From positions 42,526 to 106,525 of the forward strand of contig NZ_RSEC01000014.1 of NCBI RefSeq assembly GCF_003937945.1: a stretch of 64,000 bases of DNA. The letters are read 5' to 3'. Position 1 is the first letter of the stretch, and each line of letters starts with the position of its first letter. Shown one piece after another: positions 24,073-32,780 of this stretch. The stretch comes from Amycolatopsis eburnea (lineage in GTDB: Bacteria; Actinomycetota; Actinomycetes; Mycobacteriales; Pseudonocardiaceae). The translations under genes were made by a program, and so were the position numbers. The notes beneath the pieces are model-generated. The model saw only the letters and a list, made by a program, of their open reading frames with translations. It was not told the origin of the DNA and made no database searches.

Positions 24073-25467
24073 ATGGCTGCACAGACTTTTGACGTAGTGG
24101 TGATCGGCGCGGGTCCGGTGGGGGAGGTGGCCGCCGAACGGGCGGCCCGCGGCGGGCTGAAGGTCGCCCTCGTCGAACACGAACGCTTCGGCGGCGAGTG
24201 CTCGTACTGGGCCTGCATCCCGAGCAAGGCGTTGCTGCGGCCGGGAAATCTCCTCGCCGCCGCCAAGCGGGTGCCCGGCGTGCCGGTCGGCGACCGGGTC
24301 GATCCGGCGGCCGTCTTCGCCCGCCGTGACTGGTTCACCGGCAAGGGCGACGACTCGGGACAGGTCGACTGGGCGCGCGGCGCGGGCATCGAACCGGTCC
24401 GCGGGCACGGCGCGATCACCGGTGAGCGGGAGGTGACCGTCGACGGCGACCGCGTGCTGACCGCGCGGCACGCGGTGATCGTCTGCACCGGCAGCGTGCC
24501 GAACACGCCGAAGATCCCGGGCCTCGACACGATCCGGCCGTGGGGTTCGCGCGAAGCGACGTCGGCGGAGTCGGTGCCGGCGCGGCTCGGCGTCCTCGGC
24601 GGCGGGGTCGTCGGCGTCGAGATGGCGCAGGCGTTCGCCTCGCTCGGCTCGGAAGTCCACCTGGTGATCACCGGCGAGCGCCCGCTGCCGCGCAACGCGC
24701 CCTTCGCCGGTGACCTCGTGCTGCACGGGCTGCGCGAAGCCGGGGTGTTCGTGCACACGGAGTCGGGGGTCGAGCGGGTCGCCGCGGGCGAGTCCGGCAC
24801 CGAGCTGACGCTGAAGGACGGCGAAACGCTCGTCGTCGACGAGTTCCTGGTCGCGACCGGGCGCCGTCCGGCCACCGCCAAGCTCGGGCTGGAAACGCTC
24901 GGCGTCGAGCCGGGCTCCGCGCTCGAGGTCGACGACACCGGCCGGGTGTCCGCAGTGGACGGTGGCTGGCTGTACGCGGCGGGCGACGTCACCGGCCGCG
25001 CCCCGCTGACCCACCAGGGCAAGTACGGCGCCCGCGCGGCGGGCGACACGGTGGCGGCGCTGGCCACCGGCAAGCCGGTCTCGACGGAGGCGTGGAGCCC
25101 GTTCACCGCGACGGCCGACCACCACGCCGTGCCGCAGGTCGTGTTCACCGACCCGGAGGTCGCGGCGGTCGGCCTGGCGGACGCGCGGCCGGGGTCGGCC
25201 GACCGGGTCGTCGACATCGACATCGCGGTGGCCGGCTCGTCGCTGCACGCGGACGGCTACACCGGCAAGGCCCGGATCGTCGTCGACACCGAGCGGAACG
25301 TGCTGCTCGGCGTGACGTTCGTCGGCCAGGACGTCTCGGAGCTGGTGCACTCGGCGACCATCGCGATCGTCGGGGAGGTGCCGCTCGACCGGCTGTGGCA
25401 CGCGGTGCCGTCGTTCCCGACGATCAGCGAGGTGTGGCTGCGGCTGCTCGAGGCCTACGGGCTCTGA
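24073..25467 (+). CDS. Pyridine nucleotide-disulfide oxidoreductase family flavoprotein
   Basis: The 464-residue protein has FAD motif GAGPVG (12-17), NAD(P) motif GGGVVG and the second FAD motif LYAAGDV, plus a redox pair C43-x4-C48 (CSYWAC) in the class I position. However, the catalytic His of lipoamide or glutathione reductases (HPT-x-SE near the C-terminus) is replaced: the sequence reads SFPTISE with Phe448. A normal disulfide reductase role is therefore doubtful. It may be an NAD(P)H dehydrogenase or quinone reductase. It is divergent from the Lsr2-like gene. Confidence 0.85.
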   Translation: MAAQTFDVVVIGAGPVGEVAAERAARGGLKVALVEHERFGGECSYWACIPSKALLRPGNLLAAAKRVPGVPVGDRVDPAAVFARRDWFTGKGDDSGQVDWARGAGIEPVRGHGAITGEREVTVDGDRVLTARHAVIVCTGSVPNTPKIPGLDTIRPWGSREATSAESVPARLGVLGGGVVGVEMAQAFASLGSEVHLVITGERPLPRNAPFAGDLVLHGLREAGVFVHTESGVERVAAGESGTELTLKDGETLVVDEFLVATGRRPATAKLGLETLGVEPGSALEVDDTGRVSAVDGGWLYAAGDVTGRAPLTHQGKYGARAAGDTVAALATGKPVSTEAWSPFTATADHHAVPQVVFTDPEVAAVGLADARPGSADRVVDIDIAVAGSSLHADGYTGKARIVVDTERNVLLGVTFVGQDVSELVHSATIAIVGEVPLDRLWHAVPSFPTISEVWLRLLEAYGL

Positions 25468-25468
25468 G

Positions 25469-27553
25469 TCACCGCGCGGGCAGGTCCAGCGCGGCCTTGG
25501 CGGCGCGGGCGAGGCCGGGATCGTCCGGAGTGGACGGTCCCGGCGCCCAGACGGCCTGCACCAGCCGCACGGACGTGCCTTCGACCTTGGAGGCGTAGGC
25601 GGCGTTCTCGAACCGCGGCGGGGCGGTGTCGCCCCACTTGCCGGTCTCGGTGGCGAGGTCGAGGATCCCGCCCCCGCCCGGCGTGTCCGCGACGGCCTTG
25701 AAGGCGGCCGCCTGCGAGGCGTCGGGGAACTCGACGATCCCGACGCTGACGGCCCCGGGCCGCCCGTCGACGGTGGCGGCGTAGCTGGCCCGCCGCACCC
25801 CGGAGCAGCTGGTCTGCTGCAGGCTGGCCTGGGCGTCCCCGAAGGCGTGCGACGCACACCGCTGATCGGCATCGGCGGCGCGCAGGGCGAACTGCAGGCT
25901 CTGCGCGGGAGCGGCGGTCGTCGGACTGGCGGGCGGCGGCTGCGTGGCGGGCGTGGGCGGCCCGGTCGGCGCGGCGGCGGTGTCGTCCCCGGTGGTGGCG
26001 ACGGCGATCGCGGCGACGACCAGCAGGACGAGCAGGCCGATGGCGGCGAGGGGGAGCCAGCGGACGGTGCGGGAGGCGGTTTCGGGCCGGGGCCGGGGGG
26101 ACGGCCGGACCGGTCCCGCGGGTCGTGGCTGCCCGGGTTCTCGGGGGTGCGGCGAGGGTGGGGTGCGGAGGCGTTCGGTGCGCTCGGTGTCCGGGGTGGA
26201 CGGTCCGGGCTCACCCGGCTGGGTGAGGTGGGGTGTTTTGGCGCCGGGGAAGGCCGGTGCGGGGAGGACTTCGGTGCGTTCGGCGTCCTCGGGTGCGGTT
26301 TCCGGGGCCGGGGTGGCTTGGGGGAGCGCGATTTCGAGGGCAAGGGGAAGCTTCGGGCCCGGCGTGGCTTTGGTGGGTGCTTCGGGCTCGGGTGCGGCGG
26401 GTGGTTCCGGGTCGGGCTCGGCGAGAGGTTCTGGCTCGGCCGCGGCCTGGGCGGGTGCCGCGGCAGCAGCGGGCGGTTCCGGCTCGGGCGCCGCGGAGGG
26501 TTTCGGGTCGGGCGCAGCGGTGGGAGCGGCGGGAGGTTCTGGCTCGGCTGCGGCCGGGGTGGGTGCTGCGGCAGCGGGCGGTTCCGGGGCTGCGATGGGC
26601 TCGGCGGGTGCGGCTTCGGCAGGCGCGGCGGCTGCGGCGGGAGGTTCTGCCGCAGTGGGCTTGGCGAGCGCGGTTTCGGAGCCCGCGGGAGATTCCGGCT
26701 CGGTTTCGGCCGGCGCGGTGGGCTCGGATTCGGCGATGACTGGAGCGTCCGGCTCCGGCGCGACCTCGGCGAGCGGGACTTCGGACGTGACGGCAGGCTC
26801 CGCCTCCCGAGCCACCACAGGCTCCACCGGCACCGGAGTCGCCGTCCGCCAGTCGGATCCGCCCGAGGACGCAACCGACCCCGAAGAACTCGCCTGGAGC
26901 GGGACCGCCGGGGCGCTGTCCCAAAGGGACTCCGGCGGCGAGTCGTCCGTGAACCGGCTGAAGCCTTCCCCCACCAGGATGTCGTCGGAGAACTCCGGGG
27001 CGTCCGGGGCCAGTCCGCGGATCAGCGCGCGCACCTGGTCGACCGAGCGGGGCCGGTGGGCGGTGGCCAGGGAGACCGTTGCCGCCAGCATCGTGGTCGG
27101 GGTCGGGTGGAGGACGCGGACCGGGCCCGCCAGGTCGCGGGCCGGCTGGTCGACCGTCTCCACGTACGGGCCCACCGCGATGATCGTGCCCACCGGGGCC
27201 GTGCCCGGGACCAGGGTGGCGATCTTGTGCTCGCACGCCTGGGAGATGTCCAGGGCCTCCGTGGCCGGGTTGACCGCGTCGTCGTCGGCCACCAGGGGCC
27301 AGCCGTCCGCGACCCACGGGGCTCCGAGCGGGGCTTCCAGGCGCAGGGCCGGGTCCGGGAGGTCCACGCCGATGACGATGATCACGCCGTGGGGGAGGAG
27401 GACGACCGCCTCGATCGGGCGGTCCGCCACCGAGCCGACGCCGATCAGGGCGATGCCGCCGATCACGGTGCTGCCGCGGCCCAGGGACGCCAGTGCCGCC
27501 CGGATGTCGTCGGCCACCCGGGACTGCTGCCGCTCCAGGCGCACCAGTCGCAC
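25469..27553 (-). CDS. Large single-pass membrane protein with Pro/Ala/Glu-rich region
   Basis: The product (694 residues from the GTG at 27553) has three parts. The N-terminal 190 residues form a soluble domain (VADDIRAALASLGRG, VVLLPHGVIIVIGVDLPDP) that faintly recalls nuclease-related NERD folds but lacks motifs I can confirm. Next come about 300 residues of low-complexity Pro/Ala/Glu repeats, then one helix (LPLAAIGLLVLLVVAAIAVA), and an outer domain of about 140 residues with a cysteine pair (RCASHAF, QTSCSG). GGGAGGGG upstream supports the GTG; an ATG at 27586 is in frame. It may span the wall. Function unknown. Confidence 0.75.
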   Translation of the reverse strand: MRLVRLERQQSRVADDIRAALASLGRGSTVIGGIALIGVGSVADRPIEAVVLLPHGVIIVIGVDLPDPALRLEAPLGAPWVADGWPLVADDDAVNPATEALDISQACEHKIATLVPGTAPVGTIIAVGPYVETVDQPARDLAGPVRVLHPTPTTMLAATVSLATAHRPRSVDQVRALIRGLAPDAPEFSDDILVGEGFSRFTDDSPPESLWDSAPAVPLQASSSGSVASSGGSDWRTATPVPVEPVVAREAEPAVTSEVPLAEVAPEPDAPVIAESEPTAPAETEPESPAGSETALAKPTAAEPPAAAAAPAEAAPAEPIAAPEPPAAAAPTPAAAEPEPPAAPTAAPDPKPSAAPEPEPPAAAAAPAQAAAEPEPLAEPDPEPPAAPEPEAPTKATPGPKLPLALEIALPQATPAPETAPEDAERTEVLPAPAFPGAKTPHLTQPGEPGPSTPDTERTERLRTPPSPHPREPGQPRPAGPVRPSPRPRPETASRTVRWLPLAAIGLLVLLVVAAIAVATTGDDTAAAPTGPPTPATQPPPASPTTAAPAQSLQFALRAADADQRCASHAFGDAQASLQQTSCSGVRRASYAATVDGRPGAVSVGIVEFPDASQAAAFKAVADTPGGGGILDLATETGKWGDTAPPRFENAAYASKVEGTSVRLVQAVWAPGPSTPDDPGLARAAKAALDLPAR

Positions 27554-27825
27554 CGAAACCCCTCCCTGCTCGTCGTTCCGGGTCATCACGCTAGCGCGCG
27601 TGGCCGTATCCATCGTGCGACACGGGGAGGACGCGGCCGCGTGCCCTCCGAAAGTGGTGCCCCGGGTGACTTGTGGTGTTCATGTGGCCAAACAGCACGG
27701 TTGGGGTGCAGAATGTGCTACAACGCATCGGAGGCGGCATTCGGGAGCCGCACTGAAGCCGTTCCGCAGCTCGAATCAGGGCGTAGGGGAAGACGTCCCT
27801 CGTCGAGCAACAAGCGGAGGTAGCA

Positions 27826-28329
27826 GTGAGCACCCGTGGCAGCACCCGAGGTGTGGTGTACGTCCACTCGTCGCCGTCTGCGGTGTGTCCGCACGTCGAG
27901 TGGGCTATTTCGGGCACCCTGGGTGCCCGCGTTGACCTGAAGTGGACGGCGCAGCCGGCCAGTCCGGGTCAGCTTCGCGCCGAATGCGGTTGGCGCGCGC
28001 CCGCGGGCACCGGCGCCAAGCTGGCGTCCGCCCTCAAGGCGTGGCCGATGATCCGGTTCGAAGTCACCGAAGAGCCCAGCGCGGGCGTCGACGGCGAGCG
28101 GTACTGCTTCGCGCCCGGCCTCGGCCTGTGGCACGGCCGGACCAGCGCCAACGGCGACATCGTGGTGGGTGAAGACCAGCTGCGCGCGCTCGTCGCCATG
28201 ACCCGCGGGGGTGAATCCCTCGCGCACAAGCTCGACGAACTCCTCGCCGCGAGCTGGGACGAGGCGCTCGAGCCCTTCCGCCACGCCGGCGACGGCGCCC
28301 CGGTCACCTGGCTGCACCAGGTCGGCTAG
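27826..28329 (+). CDS. DUF3145 family protein
   Basis: The 167-residue protein matches the actinobacterial DUF3145 family by length and motifs (RGVVYVHSSPSAVCPHVEWA, RAECGWRAPAGTGAKLASAL, LDELLAASWDEALEPFRHAG). The function of the family is not known. The GTG at 27826 has GGAGGT upstream. The 272-bp gap before it holds an imperfect GCGGC hairpin but no clear promoter by eye. Confidence 0.88.
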   Translation: MSTRGSTRGVVYVHSSPSAVCPHVEWAISGTLGARVDLKWTAQPASPGQLRAECGWRAPAGTGAKLASALKAWPMIRFEVTEEPSAGVDGERYCFAPGLGLWHGRTSANGDIVVGEDQLRALVAMTRGGESLAHKLDELLAASWDEALEPFRHAGDGAPVTWLHQVG

Positions 28330-28359
28330 CCGCGGGACGGGGGCCGGTACGCTCACGGC

Positions 28360-28953
28360 GTGACCACCCCCGCCCCCAGCTCTCGCCAGCGCTGGCTGGT
28401 GCCCGTCGTGGTCGTCGTGCTGTCCGTGACCGTCGGGGCCGGCCTGCTCGCGCGTGAGCTCTACCGCCGGCCCGACCAGCCCGCCGACGACACCTCCGCC
28501 GCGGTCGCGACGCCGGCGACGTCGGGCAGCGGCGAGCCGGCCGCCGCGGACGCCGTGCGGATGACCGACGACGCGCGCGCCCATCCGCAGGCCGAGGCCG
28601 TCCGCAAGGTCATCGAGACGTACTTCTCCGCCATCAACAACAAGCAGTACCAGCAGTGGACGAGCGTGGTCAGCGCGCAGCGGGTGGCCGAGCAGTCGCT
28701 CACCACGTGGAAGAACGGCGTCCGCACCACAAAGGACAGGGACGCCGTCGTCTACCGGATCGAACGCGGCTCCGGCTCGTCGCTGCGGGTCCTGGTCGGG
28801 TTCACCAGCGTGCAGAACCCCGAGGACGCCCCGCCGTTCTTCCAGGAGCCGTGCATCAAGTGGCGGCTGGTGCTGCCGATGGTCGTCGAGCAGTCGGCGC
28901 TGAAGATCGATTCGATCGACAAGGGCCCGCCGCCCGAACACGAAAAATGCTGA
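28360..28953 (+). CDS. Membrane-anchored protein, unknown function (NTF2-like domain possible)
   Basis: The 197-residue protein has a short basic N-terminus, one helix (WLVPVVVVVLSVTVGAGLLA), a low-complexity linker, and an outer domain from about residue 80 (AEAVRKVIETYFSAINNKQY) that looks like the NTF2-like/DUF4878 type. TACGCT lies 6 nt before the GTG start, so its message is likely leaderless and separate from the DUF3145 gene. A strong terminator follows its stop by 2 nt. Confidence 0.78.
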   Translation: MTTPAPSSRQRWLVPVVVVVLSVTVGAGLLARELYRRPDQPADDTSAAVATPATSGSGEPAAADAVRMTDDARAHPQAEAVRKVIETYFSAINNKQYQQWTSVVSAQRVAEQSLTTWKNGVRTTKDRDAVVYRIERGSGSSLRVLVGFTSVQNPEDAPPFFQEPCIKWRLVLPMVVEQSALKIDSIDKGPPPEHEKC

Positions 28954-28955
28954 CG

Positions 28956-28992
28956 AAAAAAGGGGCCCGGCCGAAGCCGGGCCCCTTTTTTT
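28956..28992. terminator. Bidirectional intrinsic terminator
   Basis: GGGGCCCGGC, loop CGAA, then GCCGGGCCCC form a perfect 10-bp stem, flanked by six A residues on the left and seven T residues on the right. It works in both directions, ending the membrane-protein gene from the left and fabF from the right. It is the clearest classic terminator in the window. Confidence 0.95.
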
Positions 28993-29000
28993 CGCGTCCG

Positions 29001-30251
29001 TCAGGCCGCGGGGGTGAACAGCAGGGCGGTGTTGTGGCCGCCGAAGCCGAACGAGTTGCTGATCGCCGCGGTCAGCTCGACCTTGCGCGGCTCACCCGAA
29101 ACGACGTCCAGCTGCACCCGCGGGTCCAGGTCGGTCAGGTTCATCGTGGCCGGCACGATGCCGTGGTAGAGCGACAGGATCGTGATGATCCCCTCGACCG
29201 CGCCGGCACCGCCGACGAGGTGGCCGAGCGCGCCCTTCGGCGCCGTCACGACCGGGTGTTCCCCGACCGCGTTGCGGATCGCCGCCGCCTCGCCGATGTC
29301 ACCGACCACAGTGGACGTCGCGTGGGCGTTCACGTGCCCGACGTCCGCCGCGGTGACGCCGGCCATCTTCATCGCCGCGCGCATCGCGGCAATCTGGCCG
29401 ATGCCCTCCGGGTGGTTGCCGGTGATGTGGTAGGCGTCGGAGGTGATGCCGTGCCCGGCGATCGTCGCGTAGACGCGCGCCCCGCGGGCCTTCGCCACGT
29501 CCGCGCGCTCCAGGATGACCACGCCGGCGCCCTCGCCGAGGACGAAGCCGTCCCGGTTGGCGTCGAACGGCCGCGAAGCCGCGCCCGGGTCGTCGTTGCG
29601 TGTGGACACCGTGCGGGCCTGGGCGAAGCCGGCCAGCGTGATCGGGTGGATGCACGCCTCGGCACCGCCGGCGACCACGACGTCGGCGCGGCCGGAGCGG
29701 ATCATCTCGACCCCGCTCGCGATGCCTTCGGCTCCCGAAGCGCAGGCCGAAGCGGGCGAATGCACGCCGGCCCGCGCCTTCAGGTCGATGCCGACGTGCG
29801 CGGCCGGGCCGTTCGGCATCAGCATCGGCACGGTCAGCGGCGACACCTTGCGGAGACCCTGCTGGTGCAACAGGTCGTTCTGGGTGAGCAGGGTGACCGG
29901 GCCGCCGACACCGGTGCCGATCGACACGCCGAGGCGGTCGGGGTCGACGTCGGTGTGCTCGTCGGTCGGCTCGGTGTACCCGGCGTCGGCCCACGCCTGG
30001 CGGGCGGCGATCAGCGCGACCTGCTCGCAGCGGTCGAGCCGGCGGGCCTGCACCCGCGGGAGGACCTCCGACGGGTCGACGGCCAGCTGGCCGCCGATCT
30101 TCACCGGCAGCTGCAGCTCCTCGACCCAGTCGGCCTCGATCGCCCGGATCCCGCTCCGCCCGGCCAGCAGACCGTCCCAGGTGGACGTGACGTCCCCGCC
30201 GAGCGGTGTGGTGGCGCCGAGACCGGTGATCACGACGTCGATGTTGCTCAT
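29001..30251 (-). CDS. fabF: Beta-ketoacyl-ACP synthase II
   Basis: The 416-residue enzyme extends acyl-ACP by two carbons in type II fatty acid synthesis. Catalytic Cys170 sits in SPASACASGAEG, with the two His in NAHATSTVVGD and KGALGHLVGGAGA. It is the last gene of the fabD-fabH-acpP-fabF operon; TGAGGAGAC precedes the ATG. A strong terminator lies 9 nt past its stop. Confidence 0.97.
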   Translation of the reverse strand: MSNIDVVITGLGATTPLGGDVTSTWDGLLAGRSGIRAIEADWVEELQLPVKIGGQLAVDPSEVLPRVQARRLDRCEQVALIAARQAWADAGYTEPTDEHTDVDPDRLGVSIGTGVGGPVTLLTQNDLLHQQGLRKVSPLTVPMLMPNGPAAHVGIDLKARAGVHSPASACASGAEGIASGVEMIRSGRADVVVAGGAEACIHPITLAGFAQARTVSTRNDDPGAASRPFDANRDGFVLGEGAGVVILERADVAKARGARVYATIAGHGITSDAYHITGNHPEGIGQIAAMRAAMKMAGVTAADVGHVNAHATSTVVGDIGEAAAIRNAVGEHPVVTAPKGALGHLVGGAGAVEGIITILSLYHGIVPATMNLTDLDPRVQLDVVSGEPRKVELTAAISNSFGFGGHNTALLFTPAA

Positions 30252-30279
30252 TTGAGTCTCCTCAAGGAGGGAAGAGGAC

Positions 30280-30525
30280 TTACTTGGAGTTGGCCGAAAC
30301 GTAGTTCACGGCGTCGCCCACGGTCTTGAGGTTGGCGAGCTCGTCGTCCGGGATCTTGACGCCGAACTTGTCCTCGGCCTGCACGGCGATCTCGACCATC
30401 GACAGCGAGTCGATGTCCAGGTCGTCCACGAACGACTTCTCGGCGGTGACGTCGTCCTGAGCCACACCGGCCACCTCTTCGACGATCTCGGCGAGGCCGG
30501 CGAGGATCTCAGCGTTGTCAGCCAT
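30280..30525 (-). CDS. acpP: Acyl carrier protein
   Basis: The 81-residue acidic protein carries the phosphopantetheine site Ser40 in DLDIDSLSMVE. It shuttles acyl chains among the Fab enzymes. It lies between fabH and fabF, 28 nt from fabF and 74 nt from fabH. AAGGGAAC precedes the ATG. Confidence 0.97.
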   Translation of the reverse strand: MADNAEILAGLAEIVEEVAGVAQDDVTAEKSFVDDLDIDSLSMVEIAVQAEDKFGVKIPDDELANLKTVGDAVNYVSANSK

Positions 30526-30599
30526 GGGGTTGTTCCCTTCTCGGTCTTTCTGGGGTCGGTATTCCCTCGGGCGAGCGCCCGCGGGGAGCGTAACGGTGA

Positions 30600-31583
30600 T
30601 CAGGGGCAGACGAACGCCTGCCCGGCGTAGGACAGGCCCGCGCCGAACCCGACCGCCAGCACCACGTCGCCGGGCTTCGCCGTCCCGGCCTTGCGCATGT
30701 GGTCCAGCGCGAGGGGGATGGACGCCGACGAGGTGTTGCCGGAGTACTTGATGTCGTCCGCGACGACCATGTCCTCACGGGCACCGTTGGCCCGGAGCTT
30801 CTTCGCGATCGCCTCGACGATGCGCAGGTTCGCCTGGTGCGGGATCAGCACGTCCACATCGGACGGCTTCAGCCCGGCGACGTCCAGCGCCTGCATCGCG
30901 ATCGGCGCGATCTTCGTGGTCGCCCACCGGAAGACCGACTGGCCCTCCTGGTAGATGAACTTGTCCTCGGTCATCCCGATCAGGTCGACGAGGTCGCCGG
31001 CGCTGCCCCAGGAGACCGGGCCGATCTGCGGTTCGTCGGACGGGCCGACGACCGCGGCGCCCGCGCCGTCGGCGAAGATGATCGCGTTCGCGCGGTCGAC
31101 CGGGTTCACCGAATCGGTGAGCTTCTCGGCGCCGATCACGAGGACCTTCTTGGCCGAGCCCCCGCGGATGAGGTCCGAGGCGACGCCCAGGCCGTAGCAG
31201 AACCCGGCGCACGCGGCGTTGAGGTCGAACGCGCCGGGGCTCGGGATGCCGATCCGGGCGGCGACCTGGGCGGCCGCGTTCGGGATCGGGGTCGGCATGG
31301 TGCAGTTCGGCAGGATGACCGTGTCCACTTCGGACGGATCGACCCCGGCGTCGGCCAGCGCGGCGGTGCCGGCGGCGACGGCCATGTCGGTCAGCAGCTC
31401 ACCCTTGTCGGCGAACCGGCGCTCGACGATGCCGACGCGCGTGCGGATCCACTCGTCGTTGGTGTCCATGATCTTCGCGAGGTCGTCGTTGGTGACGACC
31501 CGCTCGGGCTGGTAGCTGCCGACACCCAGCACGCGGCTGCCGCGGGAGCCCGGGTTGAGGCTCAGGGCCGGTCGGTCGGTCAC
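30600..31583 (-). CDS. fabH: Beta-ketoacyl-ACP synthase III
   Basis: The 327-residue enzyme starts fatty acid synthesis by joining an acyl-CoA primer to malonyl-ACP. The catalytic triad is visible: Cys125 in NAACAGFCYG, His in LIPHQANLRI and Asn in KYSGNTSSAS. The GTG start overlaps the fabD stop by 4 nt, so the two are co-translated. In actinomycetes FabH primer choice sets branched-chain content; this cannot be read from the sequence alone. Confidence 0.97.
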   Translation of the reverse strand: MTDRPALSLNPGSRGSRVLGVGSYQPERVVTNDDLAKIMDTNDEWIRTRVGIVERRFADKGELLTDMAVAAGTAALADAGVDPSEVDTVILPNCTMPTPIPNAAAQVAARIGIPSPGAFDLNAACAGFCYGLGVASDLIRGGSAKKVLVIGAEKLTDSVNPVDRANAIIFADGAGAAVVGPSDEPQIGPVSWGSAGDLVDLIGMTEDKFIYQEGQSVFRWATTKIAPIAMQALDVAGLKPSDVDVLIPHQANLRIVEAIAKKLRANGAREDMVVADDIKYSGNTSSASIPLALDHMRKAGTAKPGDVVLAVGFGAGLSYAGQAFVCP

Positions 31584-32503
31584 GAGGCGTCCTCCTGGCG
31601 CAGCGCGGCCAGTTCGGCCGGCGACTTCAGCGCGGTGGTAGTGGTGACGACGCCCTTGAGCTGCCGCTTGACCAGGCCGGTCAGGGTGCCCGCGGGCGCG
31701 AGTTCGACGGTGCGGGTGACGCCGAGCGAGACCAGGCCGTCCATCGTCAGGTCCCAGCGGACCGACCGGGTGACCTGCGAGACCAGTCGCTCCAGGTACT
31801 CGGCCCCGCTGGTGACGACGGCGCCGTCCGCGTTGGACAGCAGCGGCCGGGTGGGGTCGGCCGGGGTCAGCTCGGCGGCGTGGGCGCGCAACGCCTCTTC
31901 GGCGGGCGCCATGTACTGCGTGTGGAACGCGCCGGCCACCTTGAGGGCGCGGATCTTCGTGCCTTCCAGGGGTTCGGCGACGATCTTCGCGACGGCGTCG
32001 GCGGCGCCGGAGGCGACGATCTGCCCCGCTCCGTTGCGGTTCGCGGCGGTCAGGCCGCGTTCTTCCAGCCACGCGACGACCTGCTCGGGGTCCCCGAGCA
32101 TGACCGCGGCCATCGACGTCGGTTCGAGCGCGCAGGCCTTGGCCATCTCGGCCCCGCGGACGGCGGCGAGCGCGACGGCGTCCTCGGGCTTCAGCACGCC
32201 GGCGATCGCGGCCGCGGCGAGCTCGCCGACGGAGTGACCGGCGACCGGCGCGTCCGCGGCGACCGGGGCGGTGGCCTGCAGGTGCTCGAAGGTGAGCAGC
32301 GAGAGGGCGACGATCAGCGGCTGCGCGACCGCGGTGTCCTGGATCTCTTCCGCGTCCGCCTCCGTGCCGAGGCGGAGCAGGTCGAGCCCGGCGCGGTCGG
32401 ACCACTGCGCGACGCGCTCGCGCGCGCCGTCGAGGTCGAGCCAGGGCGTGAACATGCCGGGGGCCTGGGACCCCTGACCGGGAGCGAGGACTGCTGCTGT
32501 CAC
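31580..32503 (-). CDS. fabD: Malonyl-CoA:ACP transacylase
   Basis: The 307-residue protein has LAPGQGSQ at its N-terminus, catalytic Ser91 in AGHSVGELAA and a His in AGAFHTQYM. It loads malonate onto ACP. The GTG at 32503 gives the usual N-terminal length; an in-frame GTG at 32518 is an alternative, since the GGAGG lies directly next to 32503. It is the first gene of the operon, preceded by a candidate operator and by fasR. Confidence 0.95.
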   Translation of the reverse strand: MTAAVLAPGQGSQAPGMFTPWLDLDGARERVAQWSDRAGLDLLRLGTEADAEEIQDTAVAQPLIVALSLLTFEHLQATAPVAADAPVAGHSVGELAAAAIAGVLKPEDAVALAAVRGAEMAKACALEPTSMAAVMLGDPEQVVAWLEERGLTAANRNGAGQIVASGAADAVAKIVAEPLEGTKIRALKVAGAFHTQYMAPAEEALRAHAAELTPADPTRPLLSNADGAVVTSGAEYLERLVSQVTRSVRWDLTMDGLVSLGVTRTVELAPAGTLTGLVKRQLKGVVTTTTALKSPAELAALRQEDAS

Positions 32504-32564
32504 CCTCCAAGACAACACCGCGACGGTGCTTTCCGGGGATGCCGACGCTCACAGTGTCTACGCG

Positions 32565-32593
32565 GCGTCTTTGTCGGAACCCTCCAAAGACGC
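32565..32593. promoter_or_regulatory. Candidate FasR operator upstream of fabD
   Basis: GCGTCTTTG and CAAAGACGC (9-bp arms, 11-nt spacer) form an exact inverted repeat 62-90 bp upstream of the fabD start. This is where an activator such as FasR would bind to drive fabD-fabH-acpP-fabF. The site is assigned by position and symmetry only; I cannot compare it with the published Streptomyces site. Confidence 0.45.
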
Positions 32594-32683
32594 GCCGGAG
32601 AAGCTCGCGCGTAACCCGGATGCCTTGTCGGGTTCAATCACCTTTCGCTGTTAAGTCCGTCACGTGACGGGGCCCTCACCAAA

Positions 32684-32766
32684 CGCCCCAATGTGGCGTT
32701 GGTTGCGTCCAGCGCACCCAATGTGGCGTTCGGTGCGTCAGACGCACCGAACGCCACATTGGGGCG
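32684..32766. repeat. Overlapping palindromes between fasR and fabD
   Basis: Arms at 32717-32739 and 32741-32763 are exact reverse complements of 23 nt with a 1-nt loop. A further copy of CGCCCCAATGTGGCGTT at 32684-32700 also pairs perfectly with 32750-32766, so two mutually exclusive hairpins are possible. The block begins 14 nt after the fasR stop on the minus strand, so it may end fasR transcription. There is no T-run. Confidence 0.7.
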
Positions 32767-32780
32767 CTTGAGTCCGGCCC

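Noticed and set aside
26230..26740. Repetitive Pro/Ala/Glu coding region as a tandem repeat or CRISPR-like array
   Set aside because: The units are irregular codon-level repeats within one reading frame; there are no equal spacers.
23539..26874. A minus-strand open frame of about 1,100 codons
   Set aside because: It overlaps the flavoprotein, the Lsr2 gene and the Pro-rich gene in the wrong frame and reads as Arg/Pro/Ser shadow sequence.
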